A stretch of 64,000 bases of DNA from Halorhodospira halophila (GTDB lineage: Bacteria; Pseudomonadota; Gammaproteobacteria; Nitrococcales; Halorhodospiraceae). The translations under genes were made by a program, and so were the position numbers. The notes under the pieces were generated by a model. It made no database searches and was not told the DNA's origin. It saw nothing but the letters and a program-made list of their open reading frames with translations. Shown here piece by piece: positions 52,546 to 60,078 of the stretch (its first letter is position 1; every line of letters begins with the position of its first letter). The stretch is from NCBI RefSeq assembly GCF_016653405.1, contig NZ_NHSN01000016.1, forward strand, positions 141,299 to 205,298. The letters are read 5' to 3'.

Positions 52546-53724
52546 ATGATGAGACGAACCCTCCTACGACTGCTCGTCCCCACCCTGCTGACCGCCGGGC
52601 TCCTTCCCATTGCCACCGCCGACGACCGCTGGGGTACGCCCATCGTCGAATCGGTCCCCACGCCATCGCCGCCGAGCATCGGCGCACCGAGCCACCTGCT
52701 CGTCGACATGCACAGCGGCTACATCCTCGCCCACCGCGACCCCGAGGAGAGCTGGGAGCCGGCCAGTCTGGCCAAGATCATGACCGCCTACGTGGTCTTC
52801 GAGGAGCTCGCTGACGGGCACATCGGACTCGAGGACAAGGTTACCGTCAGCGAGAACGCCTGGCGCTCCAGCGGATCGCGGATGTTCCTGGAGGTCGGCA
52901 ACGAAGTCACCGTGGCCGAGCTGCTGCAGGGGCTGATCGTGCAATCCGGCAACGACGCCGCCGTGGCGCTGGCCGAGCACGTGGCCGGGGACGAGGACAC
53001 CTTCGCCCAGGTCATGAACCAGTACGCCAGCCGCCTGGGCATGGAGAACACCCGTTACACCAACGCCACGGGCATGCCCCATGAGCAGATGCGCACCACG
53101 GCCAGGGACACGGCGCGCCTGGCCCGGGCCATGATCGACGACTTCCCCGAGTTCTACGACTGGTACTCGCAGCGCTCCTTCGAGTACGCGGGGATCAACC
53201 AGCACAACCGCAACCGCCTGCTCTGGCGCGACGAGACCGTCGACGGGCTGAAGACCGGCTACACCAGCTCCGCCGGCTACAACCTGGTCACCTCCGCCGA
53301 GCGCGGGGGCATGCGCCTGATCTCCGTGGTCCTCGGTACCGAAAGCGAGGATGCGCGGGCCCAGCAGAGCCTGCAGCTACTCAACTACGGCTTCCGCTTC
53401 TTCGAGACCCACCGCCTCTACAGCGCCGGCGAGCAGCTGACCGAGGCGCGCGCCTGGATGGGCGAGGTCGACTCCGTGGCCCTGGGCATCCCGGACGATC
53501 TCTACGTGACCATCCCCCGCCAAGAGTACGACAACCTCACCGCCTCGGTAAGCGTCGACGGCCAGATCCGCGCCCCGGTGGCGGCTGGCACGGAGATTGG
53601 CACGCTGAAGATCGAGCTTGCCGGCAGCGTGATCCACGAGGAGCCGCTGATCGCCATGGAGGACGTCGAAGAGGGGGGCCTCTGGCGCCGCATGATCGAC
53701 CAGGTCTGGCTGCAGTTCGAGTAG
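52546..53724 (+). CDS. dacA: D-alanyl-D-alanine carboxypeptidase (PBP5/6 type)
   Basis: 392 residues from ATG at 52546 (or 52549); GTG at 52516 adds ten residues before the signal and is not favoured. Trims pentapeptides and releases D-alanine. Signal peptide 1-25, SxxK PASLAKIM (Ser74, Lys77), SGN at 134-136, KTG DGLKTGYTSSAG (about 237). C-terminal beta domain plus amphipathic helix GGLWRRMIDQVWLQFE that binds the inner membrane. Followed by a D-amino-acid aminotransferase. Confidence 0.96.
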   Translation: MMRRTLLRLLVPTLLTAGLLPIATADDRWGTPIVESVPTPSPPSIGAPSHLLVDMHSGYILAHRDPEESWEPASLAKIMTAYVVFEELADGHIGLEDKVTVSENAWRSSGSRMFLEVGNEVTVAELLQGLIVQSGNDAAVALAEHVAGDEDTFAQVMNQYASRLGMENTRYTNATGMPHEQMRTTARDTARLARAMIDDFPEFYDWYSQRSFEYAGINQHNRNRLLWRDETVDGLKTGYTSSAGYNLVTSAERGGMRLISVVLGTESEDARAQQSLQLLNYGFRFFETHRLYSAGEQLTEARAWMGEVDSVALGIPDDLYVTIPRQEYDNLTASVSVDGQIRAPVAAGTEIGTLKIELAGSVIHEEPLIAMEDVEEGGLWRRMIDQVWLQFE

Positions 53725-53727
53725 CCG

Positions 53728-54594
53728 ATGGGCAATCCGGCGACCTGCTACCTCAACGGCGAGCTGATGGCGCTCGCCTCGGCGCGGATCTCGCCCCTGG
53801 ATCGCGGCTTTCTTTTCGGCGACGGGGTCTACGAGGTGATCCCCTGCTACGGTGGCGTGCCCTTCCGGCTCGATGCGCACCTGCGGCGGCTGGCCAACTC
53901 ACTGGCGGCCATCGACTTGGCCGATCCGCTCTCCGCAAGGGGCTGGACGGAGGTCTTCGAGCAGGTCTGCCGGGCTAACGGCGGCGGCGATCAGTCGCTC
54001 TACCTCCAGGTCACCCGGGGCTGCCCCGAGCGGCGCACCCACGAGTTCCCCGGGCGCAGCGAGCCGACCGTCTTTGTCATGAGCTCACCGCTGCCGGCGG
54101 CCGGTGCCTTTGCCGACGGGCTGCACGCCACCCTGCGCGAGGACCTGCGCTGGGCCCGCTGCGACATCAAGGCGGTAGCCCTACTGCCCAATGTGCTGCT
54201 GCGCCAGGAGGCCATCGCCGCCGGCGCCGACGAGGCCATCCTGCACCGCGATGGACAGATCACCGAGGGTGCGGCGAGCACGGTCTTCCTCGTCCGCGAC
54301 GGCGAGCTGGCGACACCGGCGCTTCACCCCGGCCTGCTCCCCGGGATCACGCGGGAAGTAATCCTCGAGCTGGCCGAGCAGCACGGGCTACCCTTTCGGT
54401 GTCGCCCGATCGGCCTGGACGAACTGCGGTCGGCGGACGAAGTCTGGCTGTCGAGCGCCACCAAGGAGGTCGCCCCGGTGCTGCGCATCGACGGAGACCC
54501 GGTGGGCAACGGCAGCCCCGGGCCGGTGTTCGCGGCCATGCGGGGCTGGTTCACCCGACTGCGTGAGGCAACCGCCCGCGGGAGGCAGCCATGA
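53728..54594 (+). CDS. dat: D-amino-acid aminotransferase (PLP class IV)
   Basis: 288 residues, ATG at 53728, 3 nt after dacA. Transfers the amino group of D-amino acids (D-Ala to pyruvate and D-Glu). Class IV features: ISPLDRGFLFGDGVYEVIPC (21-40), PLP Lys in RCDIKAVALLPNVLLRQEAI (about 148-167), ITEGAASTVFLV, and LPGITREVILELAEQHGLPF. The Lys and Glu are present. Beside dacA it could reuse released D-Ala for D-Glu; that link is inference. An aminodeoxychorismate lyase or branched-chain enzyme is less likely. Confidence 0.88.
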   Translation: MGNPATCYLNGELMALASARISPLDRGFLFGDGVYEVIPCYGGVPFRLDAHLRRLANSLAAIDLADPLSARGWTEVFEQVCRANGGGDQSLYLQVTRGCPERRTHEFPGRSEPTVFVMSSPLPAAGAFADGLHATLREDLRWARCDIKAVALLPNVLLRQEAIAAGADEAILHRDGQITEGAASTVFLVRDGELATPALHPGLLPGITREVILELAEQHGLPFRCRPIGLDELRSADEVWLSSATKEVAPVLRIDGDPVGNGSPGPVFAAMRGWFTRLREATARGRQP

Positions 54595-54857
54595 GCGAAT
54601 TCAACGCCGACAATACGCCCCTGGAGTTCCCCTGCCGGATCGGGGTCAAGGCCATGGGACACGCCGGCGCCGACCTGGCCACGCGCGTCGAGCGCATCGC
54701 CGCCGGCCACGCTACGATCCTCGAGGTGCGCACCACCGGCAGCCGCACCGGCCGCTATGTGTCGGTAACGGTGACCATCGAGGCCCACAGCCGCGACCAG
54801 CTCGAGGGGCTCTACCGCGAGCTCAATGCCGATGACGCCATCATGGTGACCCTCTAG
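54591..54857 (+). CDS. ybeD: YbeD/DUF493 regulatory protein
   Basis: 88 residues, ATG at 54591, overlapping the aminotransferase stop. ACT-like small domain with EFPCRIGVKAMGHAGADLAT (11-30), then GSRTGRYVSVTVTIEAHSRD and LNADDAIMVTL. In E. coli and relatives ybeD lies between dacA and lipB, as here. Role proposed in lipoate regulation is not settled. Confidence 0.93.
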   Translation: MSEFNADNTPLEFPCRIGVKAMGHAGADLATRVERIAAGHATILEVRTTGSRTGRYVSVTVTIEAHSRDQLEGLYRELNADDAIMVTL

Positions 54858-54869
54858 GAGGCCGCCCTT

Positions 54870-55523
54870 TTGCCCTGCGCCCTCGAACACATCCATACCC
54901 GCTACCTGGGTGAGCAGCCTTACGAGGCCACCTGGTCCGCCATGCGCACCTTCACCGACGAGCGCAGCGCCGCGACGGCCGATGAGCTCTGGCTGCTCCA
55001 GCACCCGCCGGTCTACACCCTGGGCCAGGCGGGCCGCGCGGAGCACATCCTCGATGCCGGCGAGACGCCGGTGGTGCGCACCGACCGCGGCGGCCAGGTC
55101 ACCTGGCACGGTCCGGGGCAACTGGTTGCCTACCCCCTACTCGACCTGCGGCGCTGGAACCTGGGGGTACGCACCCTGGTCCACGCCCTGGAGCAGGCGG
55201 TCATCTCGCTGCTCGCCGCCTACGGGGTCCCCTCAGGCCGCCGTGAGGACGCCCCGGGGGTCTACGTGGAGGGGGCCAAGGTAGCCGCGCTGGGGATCCG
55301 GGTCCGCCGGGGCTGCAGCTATCACGGGCTGTCGCTGAACGTCAGCAACGACCTAAACCCCTTCCAGCGCATCAACCCCTGCGGCCATGCCGGTCTGCCC
55401 ACGACGCGGCTGCGTGACCTGGGCATCACCACGTCGCTGGACCGGCTCGAGGTGGAACTGGGCATCTATCTGCTGCAGGCCATCGACGCCGCCTCCCGCG
55501 AACCCCGCCAAGAGCCCGCCTGA
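54870..55523 (+). CDS. lipB: Octanoyltransferase LipB
   Basis: 217 residues from TTG at 54870, the only start with a good AGGAGG site. Moves octanoyl from ACP to lipoyl domains. Motifs: LLQHPPVYTLGQAG, TDRGGQVTWHGPGQLVAYPL (about 70-90), GAKVAALGIRVRRGCSYHGL with catalytic Lys, and LNPFQRINPCGHAGLPTTRL with nucleophile Cys. The last residues EPA are encoded within the 44-bp repeat arm described next. Confidence 0.95.
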   Translation: MPCALEHIHTRYLGEQPYEATWSAMRTFTDERSAATADELWLLQHPPVYTLGQAGRAEHILDAGETPVVRTDRGGQVTWHGPGQLVAYPLLDLRRWNLGVRTLVHALEQAVISLLAAYGVPSGRREDAPGVYVEGAKVAALGIRVRRGCSYHGLSLNVSNDLNPFQRINPCGHAGLPTTRLRDLGITTSLDRLEVELGIYLLQAIDAASREPRQEPA

Positions 55524-55767
55524 GGGTACAGCGGCGCGCCCCCCTGGGGCGGGCGCTAACGAGCGCACCCCTGCGGGGTACCCTGCGCTGCTCCCCCGCT
55601 CGGGGCCGCTCGCTTAACTCGCGGCGCTGTCGCGCCGCTCGGACAAAACCTCGCTGATCAGCGCGAACCTTCCCCGGTTCGCGCTGATCCCCCGAGCGGG
55701 GTGCGCTGCTCGGTGCGCTCAATGCGCCCGCCCCAGGGGGGCGCGCCGCTGCACCCTCAGGCGGGCT
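55513..55767. repeat. Large structured inverted-repeat element between convergent genes
   Basis: Arms 55513-55556 and 55724-55767 (44 bp) are inverted copies with one mismatch. Each arm includes the last codons (Glu-Pro-Ala-stop) of the gene it borders. Between them are more hairpins: 14-bp perfect stem GATCAGCGCGAACC/GGTTCGCGCTGATC (55656-55689), GCGGCGC/GCGCCGC (55621-55638) and palindromic CCCCGCTCGGGG-type blocks on both sides. It contains no gene. It could be a bidirectional terminator, a MITE or an intergenic palindromic repeat family. Confidence 0.85.
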
Positions 55768-56785
55768 CAGCCGCCGGCGGTGTGCCCAGGCGGACCGGCT
55801 CCATCAGGTAGCAGAGTACATCCTGACGGATGGCCGTCGTATTGCAGGCGAGCATGGCCGGCATCGCCGGACGGCGCAGGCGGATCGTCTCACCATCGCG
55901 CTGGAAAAACTCCGCCGCCGCCTCGCGCCCGTCATTGTCCTCCACCGTGAAGAACGCCCGGGACTCCGGCGCAACCCGGGCGAACACGGTCCCCTCGGGC
56001 AGATCACGGAAATTGCACCGCTCCAGATCGTCCATCAGCTGTAGATCCGCCCCGCGCGCCTCGCCGAAACCGAAGCTGCACTGCTCCGGAATCCGCACCG
56101 CAGCCACCGTGTGATAGACCGAGATATCCGCGGGCACCCCCTGGGGCAGGCGGGAGAGGTGTAGCGCGCTGGAGATCAGTTCGGCGGCGTGATCCGCCGC
56201 CCCGGGGCTGCCCGGCTGCCCGCACTCCACGGTGACCGCCGGCGCCAGCCGGGCCATGGCCAGCGACTGTACCCCTTGAGGCCGCGTGAAGTAGACCACC
56301 GTGCGCGAGAACAGCGCAGCGAGCTGAAGATACGGCCCCTCGAGGCGATTAACGCAGCCGTAGTGCGGGTTCAGCCCGGTGTTGTTGTGCACATCGATGC
56401 TGGCGAAACAGCCCCGCGAGCGTACGCGGGCCACCACCTCGGCGGCGAGGTGCTGTTCCGGGCTGTCGGGCAGGCTCGTCCCCGGCCACACCCGATTGTA
56501 GTCGGGCTGTTCGGGGAGACGGCGGACGCCGTGCCGGGCTGCACGCACATTGCCGATGAACAGCAGCAGGGTCCGGGGCAGCGGACGCCCCTGGAAATCG
56601 GCCAGGACCTGCCGCACCGCCTCCCAGCCGGTGGTCTCGTTGCCGTGGAGCAGGACGGTGACGAAAAGCGGCGGTTCACGGCGCCCGGGCACCTCGATCA
56701 GGCTCGGCCCGCCGAGGCGCTCCTCCAACTCGGCGGGCCCTGCGCGGAGCAGTCCTTCCGGCAGTCCCTGGTAGGTCTTCAGCAT
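55757..56785 (-). CDS. Succinylglutamate desuccinylase/aspartoacylase-like metallopeptidase
   Basis: 342 residues, ATG at 56785. M14-like zinc hydrolase. Zinc ligands His and Glu in LLHGNETTGWEAVRQVL (about 45-61), RVWPGTSLPDSPEQHLAAEV, His in FASIDVHNNTGLNPHYG (about 128-144) and catalytic Glu in PAVTVECGQPGSPGAADHA (about 182-200). C-terminal beta domain. No arginine-succinyl genes adjoin it, so the AstE role is not supported; the next gene is an ATP-grasp-type amide ligase-like family, hinting at amide cleavage of gamma-glutamyl or similar compounds. Substrate unknown. Confidence 0.82.
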   Translation of the reverse strand: MLKTYQGLPEGLLRAGPAELEERLGGPSLIEVPGRREPPLFVTVLLHGNETTGWEAVRQVLADFQGRPLPRTLLLFIGNVRAARHGVRRLPEQPDYNRVWPGTSLPDSPEQHLAAEVVARVRSRGCFASIDVHNNTGLNPHYGCVNRLEGPYLQLAALFSRTVVYFTRPQGVQSLAMARLAPAVTVECGQPGSPGAADHAAELISSALHLSRLPQGVPADISVYHTVAAVRIPEQCSFGFGEARGADLQLMDDLERCNFRDLPEGTVFARVAPESRAFFTVEDNDGREAAAEFFQRDGETIRLRRPAMPAMLACNTTAIRQDVLCYLMEPVRLGTPPAAEPA

Positions 56786-56811
56786 GGGCCGATCGCCCTC
56801 CTGTCTGGTTT

Positions 56812-58242
56812 CTAAAGCGGCCAGCGATGAACCGGTTCACCGTCGGCAGCTCGATCCAGGTAGGCCCGCGTCAGGGCCTGGTTGTCGTCGCCGTGGCGCT
56901 CCATCCAGGCGAGCTGCCAATCGGCGCCGGTGCGCCCGCTGGCCACCCGCTCCTCCACCACGCGCAGGTGCGCGGTGGCCTCGGCCTCGGCCACGCCGGC
57001 CCGTACCAGCCCGCGGCGGGCCTTGGGCAGCAAGCGCTCGGCGACCAGGTCGCCCAGCCGGCCGAACCAGCCGTCCAGCCACTCCACCTCGGCGTCCAGG
57101 CCGTAACGGGCGGCAGCATAGAAGTTCTGCTCAGCGATGTGGAACGGCAGCTCCTCCACCAGCCCTGGGCGGGATTCGGCCAGCTCGGCCACCGCACCGT
57201 AGAAAAAGGCGGCGTTGGCCAGCACGTCGGCCAGGGTCGGGCCGGCGGCCATCACCCGATGCTCAAGACGCAGCTGGCACCGGCCGTCGACCACGTCCAC
57301 CAGCGGCCGGTTCCAGCGCCAGATGGTGCCGTTGTGCAGGCGCAGATGGGCCAGCGCTTCCACCGGGGTGTCCTGGAGCACCGGCAGCAGCACGGGGTGG
57401 TGCTGCCGATTCTCGACAAAGAAGCCATAGAGGGCGTCGCGTGCATAGCCACTACCGAACCCCACCCGCGCCAGGGTACCGGCGCCGCGCGGCTCCAGGC
57501 GAGTGCACGCCACAGCCTGCTCGAACAGCGGGATGCGGCTCTCCTGCCAGAGGCGGCGCCCGAAGAGCAGCGGCGAATTGGCGGCCACCGCCACCGATGC
57601 CGCCGACAGCGCCACCGCCGCATTGAAGAACGCCGCGATGCGCTGCGGCGGCACCTGCAGGTGCAGCTGCAGCGAGGTGGTGGCCGCCTCCAGCATGACG
57701 TCGTGACGCTCGGTGCGGAAGCGCTCCGCCCCCTCGATATCGAGAGTCAGCGGCTGGCGCCCGCGCAGCGCCAGCACCTGCTCGTTCAGCGCGGCGTAGC
57801 GCGGCGACGGGGTCATGTTGCTCAGGCACAGGTCCGCTTCCCGCACCGAAGGCAGGATACCCACTAGGGCGACCCGGCAGCCGGCCTCCGACGCCGCCTG
57901 CTGCGCTCGCGCCCAGCGCCCGGTCAGCTCCGCCTGCAGGGCCTGCAGCGAGGAGCCGGCCAGCGCATGCACGTCCGTGTTGATCTCCAGGTTGAAGCGC
58001 GCGAGCTCATTCTCGACGCGCTCATCCTCGACCCGGCTTAGCACCCGATCGCTGACCGGCGCCGGGCGCCCCTGCGCATCCACCAGCCACGCCTCGAGCT
58101 CGAGACCGATGCTCGGCGCCCCCTGCGCGACCCGTCCGGCCCGCAGCCACTCGCCCAGCAGCCGGGTCTCGTCCCGGAGCCTCTGGCGAAAGACCGAGAA
58201 GTCGTCGCTCCCGAAGCGTGCCCGACCGATCTCCTGTCCCAC
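56812..58242 (-). CDS. Glutamate-cysteine ligase-like carboxylate-amine ligase
   Basis: 476 residues from GTG at 58242 (GAGGGAG 9 nt upstream); frames further upstream are shadows of the next gene. GCS2-like core: APSIGLELEAWLVDAQGRPA (about 40-60, metal-binding Glu), ENELARFNLEINTDVHALAG (about 80-99), MTPSPRYAALNEQVL, EAATTSLQLHLQVPPQRIAA and SPLLFGRRLWQESRIPLFEQ. It resembles the GshA-like or YbdK-like families; it may make gamma-glutamylcysteine (Halorhodospira uses glutathione amide) but this is not shown. Confidence 0.82.
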   Translation of the reverse strand: MGQEIGRARFGSDDFSVFRQRLRDETRLLGEWLRAGRVAQGAPSIGLELEAWLVDAQGRPAPVSDRVLSRVEDERVENELARFNLEINTDVHALAGSSLQALQAELTGRWARAQQAASEAGCRVALVGILPSVREADLCLSNMTPSPRYAALNEQVLALRGRQPLTLDIEGAERFRTERHDVMLEAATTSLQLHLQVPPQRIAAFFNAAVALSAASVAVAANSPLLFGRRLWQESRIPLFEQAVACTRLEPRGAGTLARVGFGSGYARDALYGFFVENRQHHPVLLPVLQDTPVEALAHLRLHNGTIWRWNRPLVDVVDGRCQLRLEHRVMAAGPTLADVLANAAFFYGAVAELAESRPGLVEELPFHIAEQNFYAAARYGLDAEVEWLDGWFGRLGDLVAERLLPKARRGLVRAGVAEAEATAHLRVVEERVASGRTGADWQLAWMERHGDDNQALTRAYLDRAADGEPVHRWPL

Positions 58243-58258
58243 GTCCGTCGCTCCCTCG

Positions 58259-58945
58259 CTACTCCGGCGCCGGACCGGCCTCCGCCAGCACCTGGCGGCG
58301 CAGCTGCTCGAGCCGTTCCGGCGTGCCGATATCGGACCAGATCCCGGGCCAGTAGGTCCCGGTGAGTTCCCCGCGCTGCGCAGCACTGCGCAGCAACGGC
58401 GCCAGCGGGAAACACCCGCGCCGGCACCCGCGCCAGAGGCGGGGGTGGAAGGCGCCGATCCCGGCAAAGGTCAGCCGCTGTCCGCTCCCGGTGGTCACCC
58501 GTCCCTGACCGTCGAGGGCGAAATCGCCGTCGGGGTTATGGGCCGGGTTGTCCACCAGCACCAAGTGCGCAGCGACCGAGAGCGAGCGGGGCAGGCGCTG
58601 CAGCGGGTAGTCGCTCCAGACGTCGCCGTTGACGACCCAGAACGGGCTGTCGCCGAGTAGAGGCAGCGCCTGGCGGATGCCGCCGCCGGTGTCCAAGGCG
58701 CCTTCCGGCTCGCGGCTGTAGTGCACGCGCACCCCCCAGGCGCGCCCATCGCCGACCGCCGTCTCGATCTGCTCACCCAGCCAGGCGGTATTGATCACCA
58801 CCGTCTCGACCCCGGCCGCGCTCAGGCGCTGCAGCTGCCAGCCAATCAGCGGCATCCCCGCAACCTCCAGCAGCGGCTTCGGGGTGGTGTCGGTCAGCGG
58901 GCGCATCCGCTCGCCGCGCCCGGCGGCCAGGATCATGGCACGCAT
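58259..58945 (-). CDS. murU: N-acetylmuramate-1-phosphate uridylyltransferase (MurU)
   Basis: 228 residues from ATG at 58945. Nucleotidyltransferase: MRAMILAAGRGERMRPLTDT then PKPLLEVAGMPLIGWQL (about 21-37), GALDTGGGIRQALPLLG, WVVNGDVWSDYPL with metal Asp, and TYWPGIWSDIGTPERLEQL. This is the MurU (YrdD-like) enzyme that, with the kinase next to it, turns recycled MurNAc into UDP-MurNAc. Starts 1 nt after the amgK stop, ribosome site AAGGTGG inside amgK. Confidence 0.9.
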   Translation of the reverse strand: MRAMILAAGRGERMRPLTDTTPKPLLEVAGMPLIGWQLQRLSAAGVETVVINTAWLGEQIETAVGDGRAWGVRVHYSREPEGALDTGGGIRQALPLLGDSPFWVVNGDVWSDYPLQRLPRSLSVAAHLVLVDNPAHNPDGDFALDGQGRVTTGSGQRLTFAGIGAFHPRLWRGCRRGCFPLAPLLRSAAQRGELTGTYWPGIWSDIGTPERLEQLRRQVLAEAGPAPE

Positions 58946-58946
58946 C

Positions 58947-59972
58947 TCAGTCCACCTTGGCGTCCGGGACCCGCCCCGGCGCCTCCGCCAGGGCCCGCAC
59001 CTCGTCCACCAGCGCGCGTAGCGCCGGCTCCTCCTCCGCTGCTGCGCGCAGATACTTAAAGAACCGCGGCGCGTCGGCCAGGTAATGCGGCTTGCCGTCA
59101 CGGTAGGCCAACCGGGCGAAGATACCGAGCACCTTGAGGTGACGCTGCACCCCCATCCACTGGCAGTCCGCCCAGAACAGCTCGAACGCCCACGGCACGG
59201 GTACGCCGGCCTCGAGCGCCAGGCGGTGATAGCGCTGAAGGGTGGCCACTTCGCGTTCGCGCGGCCAGCTGATGAAGGCATCGCGCACGAGGGAGACAGC
59301 ATCATAGGAAACCGGCCCGTCCACCGCGTCCTGGAAGTCCAGCACACCAGGCAGCGGCGCACAGTCCATCAGATTGCGCGGCATGTAGTCCCGGTGACAG
59401 AACGCCCGGCTCTGGGCGGCAAGCCGTTCGAGCAGATCGTCCAGACCGCCGCCAAGGCGCCGCCGGGCTTCCGCGGCAGCCACCCCGCAGCAGTGCGGCA
59501 GGTACCAGTCGGTGAACAGCTCCAGCTCCCGGCGCAGCCGCGGGGTATCGTAGGCGGGCAGACCGGCCACCGGCACGGCAGCCTGGGCGCGGACCAGGGC
59601 GTTGACGGCAGCGTCGAGCAGCGGCTGGGGGTCGGCCCCATCCTGGAATGCCTGCAGGTAGGTGCGGCGGCCCAGGTCGGTGAGCAGCAACAGGCCCCGC
59701 TCCTGGTCGGCGGCCTCCACTCGCGGTGCGTGGACCCCCGCAGCAGTCAGCAATCCGGCGACGTGTACAAAGGCCGCCACGGACTCGGGCTGCCCCGGGG
59801 CGTCCATGATGATCCGGCTACCCCCGTCGGGCAGCTCGATCCGGAAGTAGCGGCGGCTGCTGGCGTCGGCCGCCGCCGGCGTCAGCGCCGGCGGCTGCGC
59901 GGCATCGAGCTGCCACCGAGCCCACTCGCGCGCCTCGGCGGCGCGGGCATCATCCCAGGCCAGTGCGTTCAT
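58947..59972 (-). CDS. amgK: N-acetylmuramate/GlcNAc kinase (AmgK)
   Basis: 341 residues from ATG at 59972; the upstream frame to 60320 overlaps lptD on the other strand. Phosphotransferase of the APH fold: DASSRRYFRIELPDGGSRII (about 36-55), AFCHRDYMPRNLMDC (catalytic Asp) and VLDFQDAVDGPVSYDAVSLV (Mg site). Anomeric kinase for MurNAc and GlcNAc; with MurU it forms the MurQ-independent recycling path of Pseudomonas. Divergent from lptD, 107 nt apart, as in other gammaproteobacteria. Confidence 0.9.
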   Translation of the reverse strand: MNALAWDDARAAEAREWARWQLDAAQPPALTPAAADASSRRYFRIELPDGGSRIIMDAPGQPESVAAFVHVAGLLTAAGVHAPRVEAADQERGLLLLTDLGRRTYLQAFQDGADPQPLLDAAVNALVRAQAAVPVAGLPAYDTPRLRRELELFTDWYLPHCCGVAAAEARRRLGGGLDDLLERLAAQSRAFCHRDYMPRNLMDCAPLPGVLDFQDAVDGPVSYDAVSLVRDAFISWPREREVATLQRYHRLALEAGVPVPWAFELFWADCQWMGVQRHLKVLGIFARLAYRDGKPHYLADAPRFFKYLRAAAEEEPALRALVDEVRALAEAPGRVPDAKVD

Positions 59973-60078
59973 CCCTCCATTGCGCGCCACGGCGGCGCCG
60001 ATTGCAAGCCGTCGTGCGTTGCCACGCGCCCCCCCGTGTGCCAAGGTAGCGGCGCTCGCCGCCGGATCGCAACGAACC

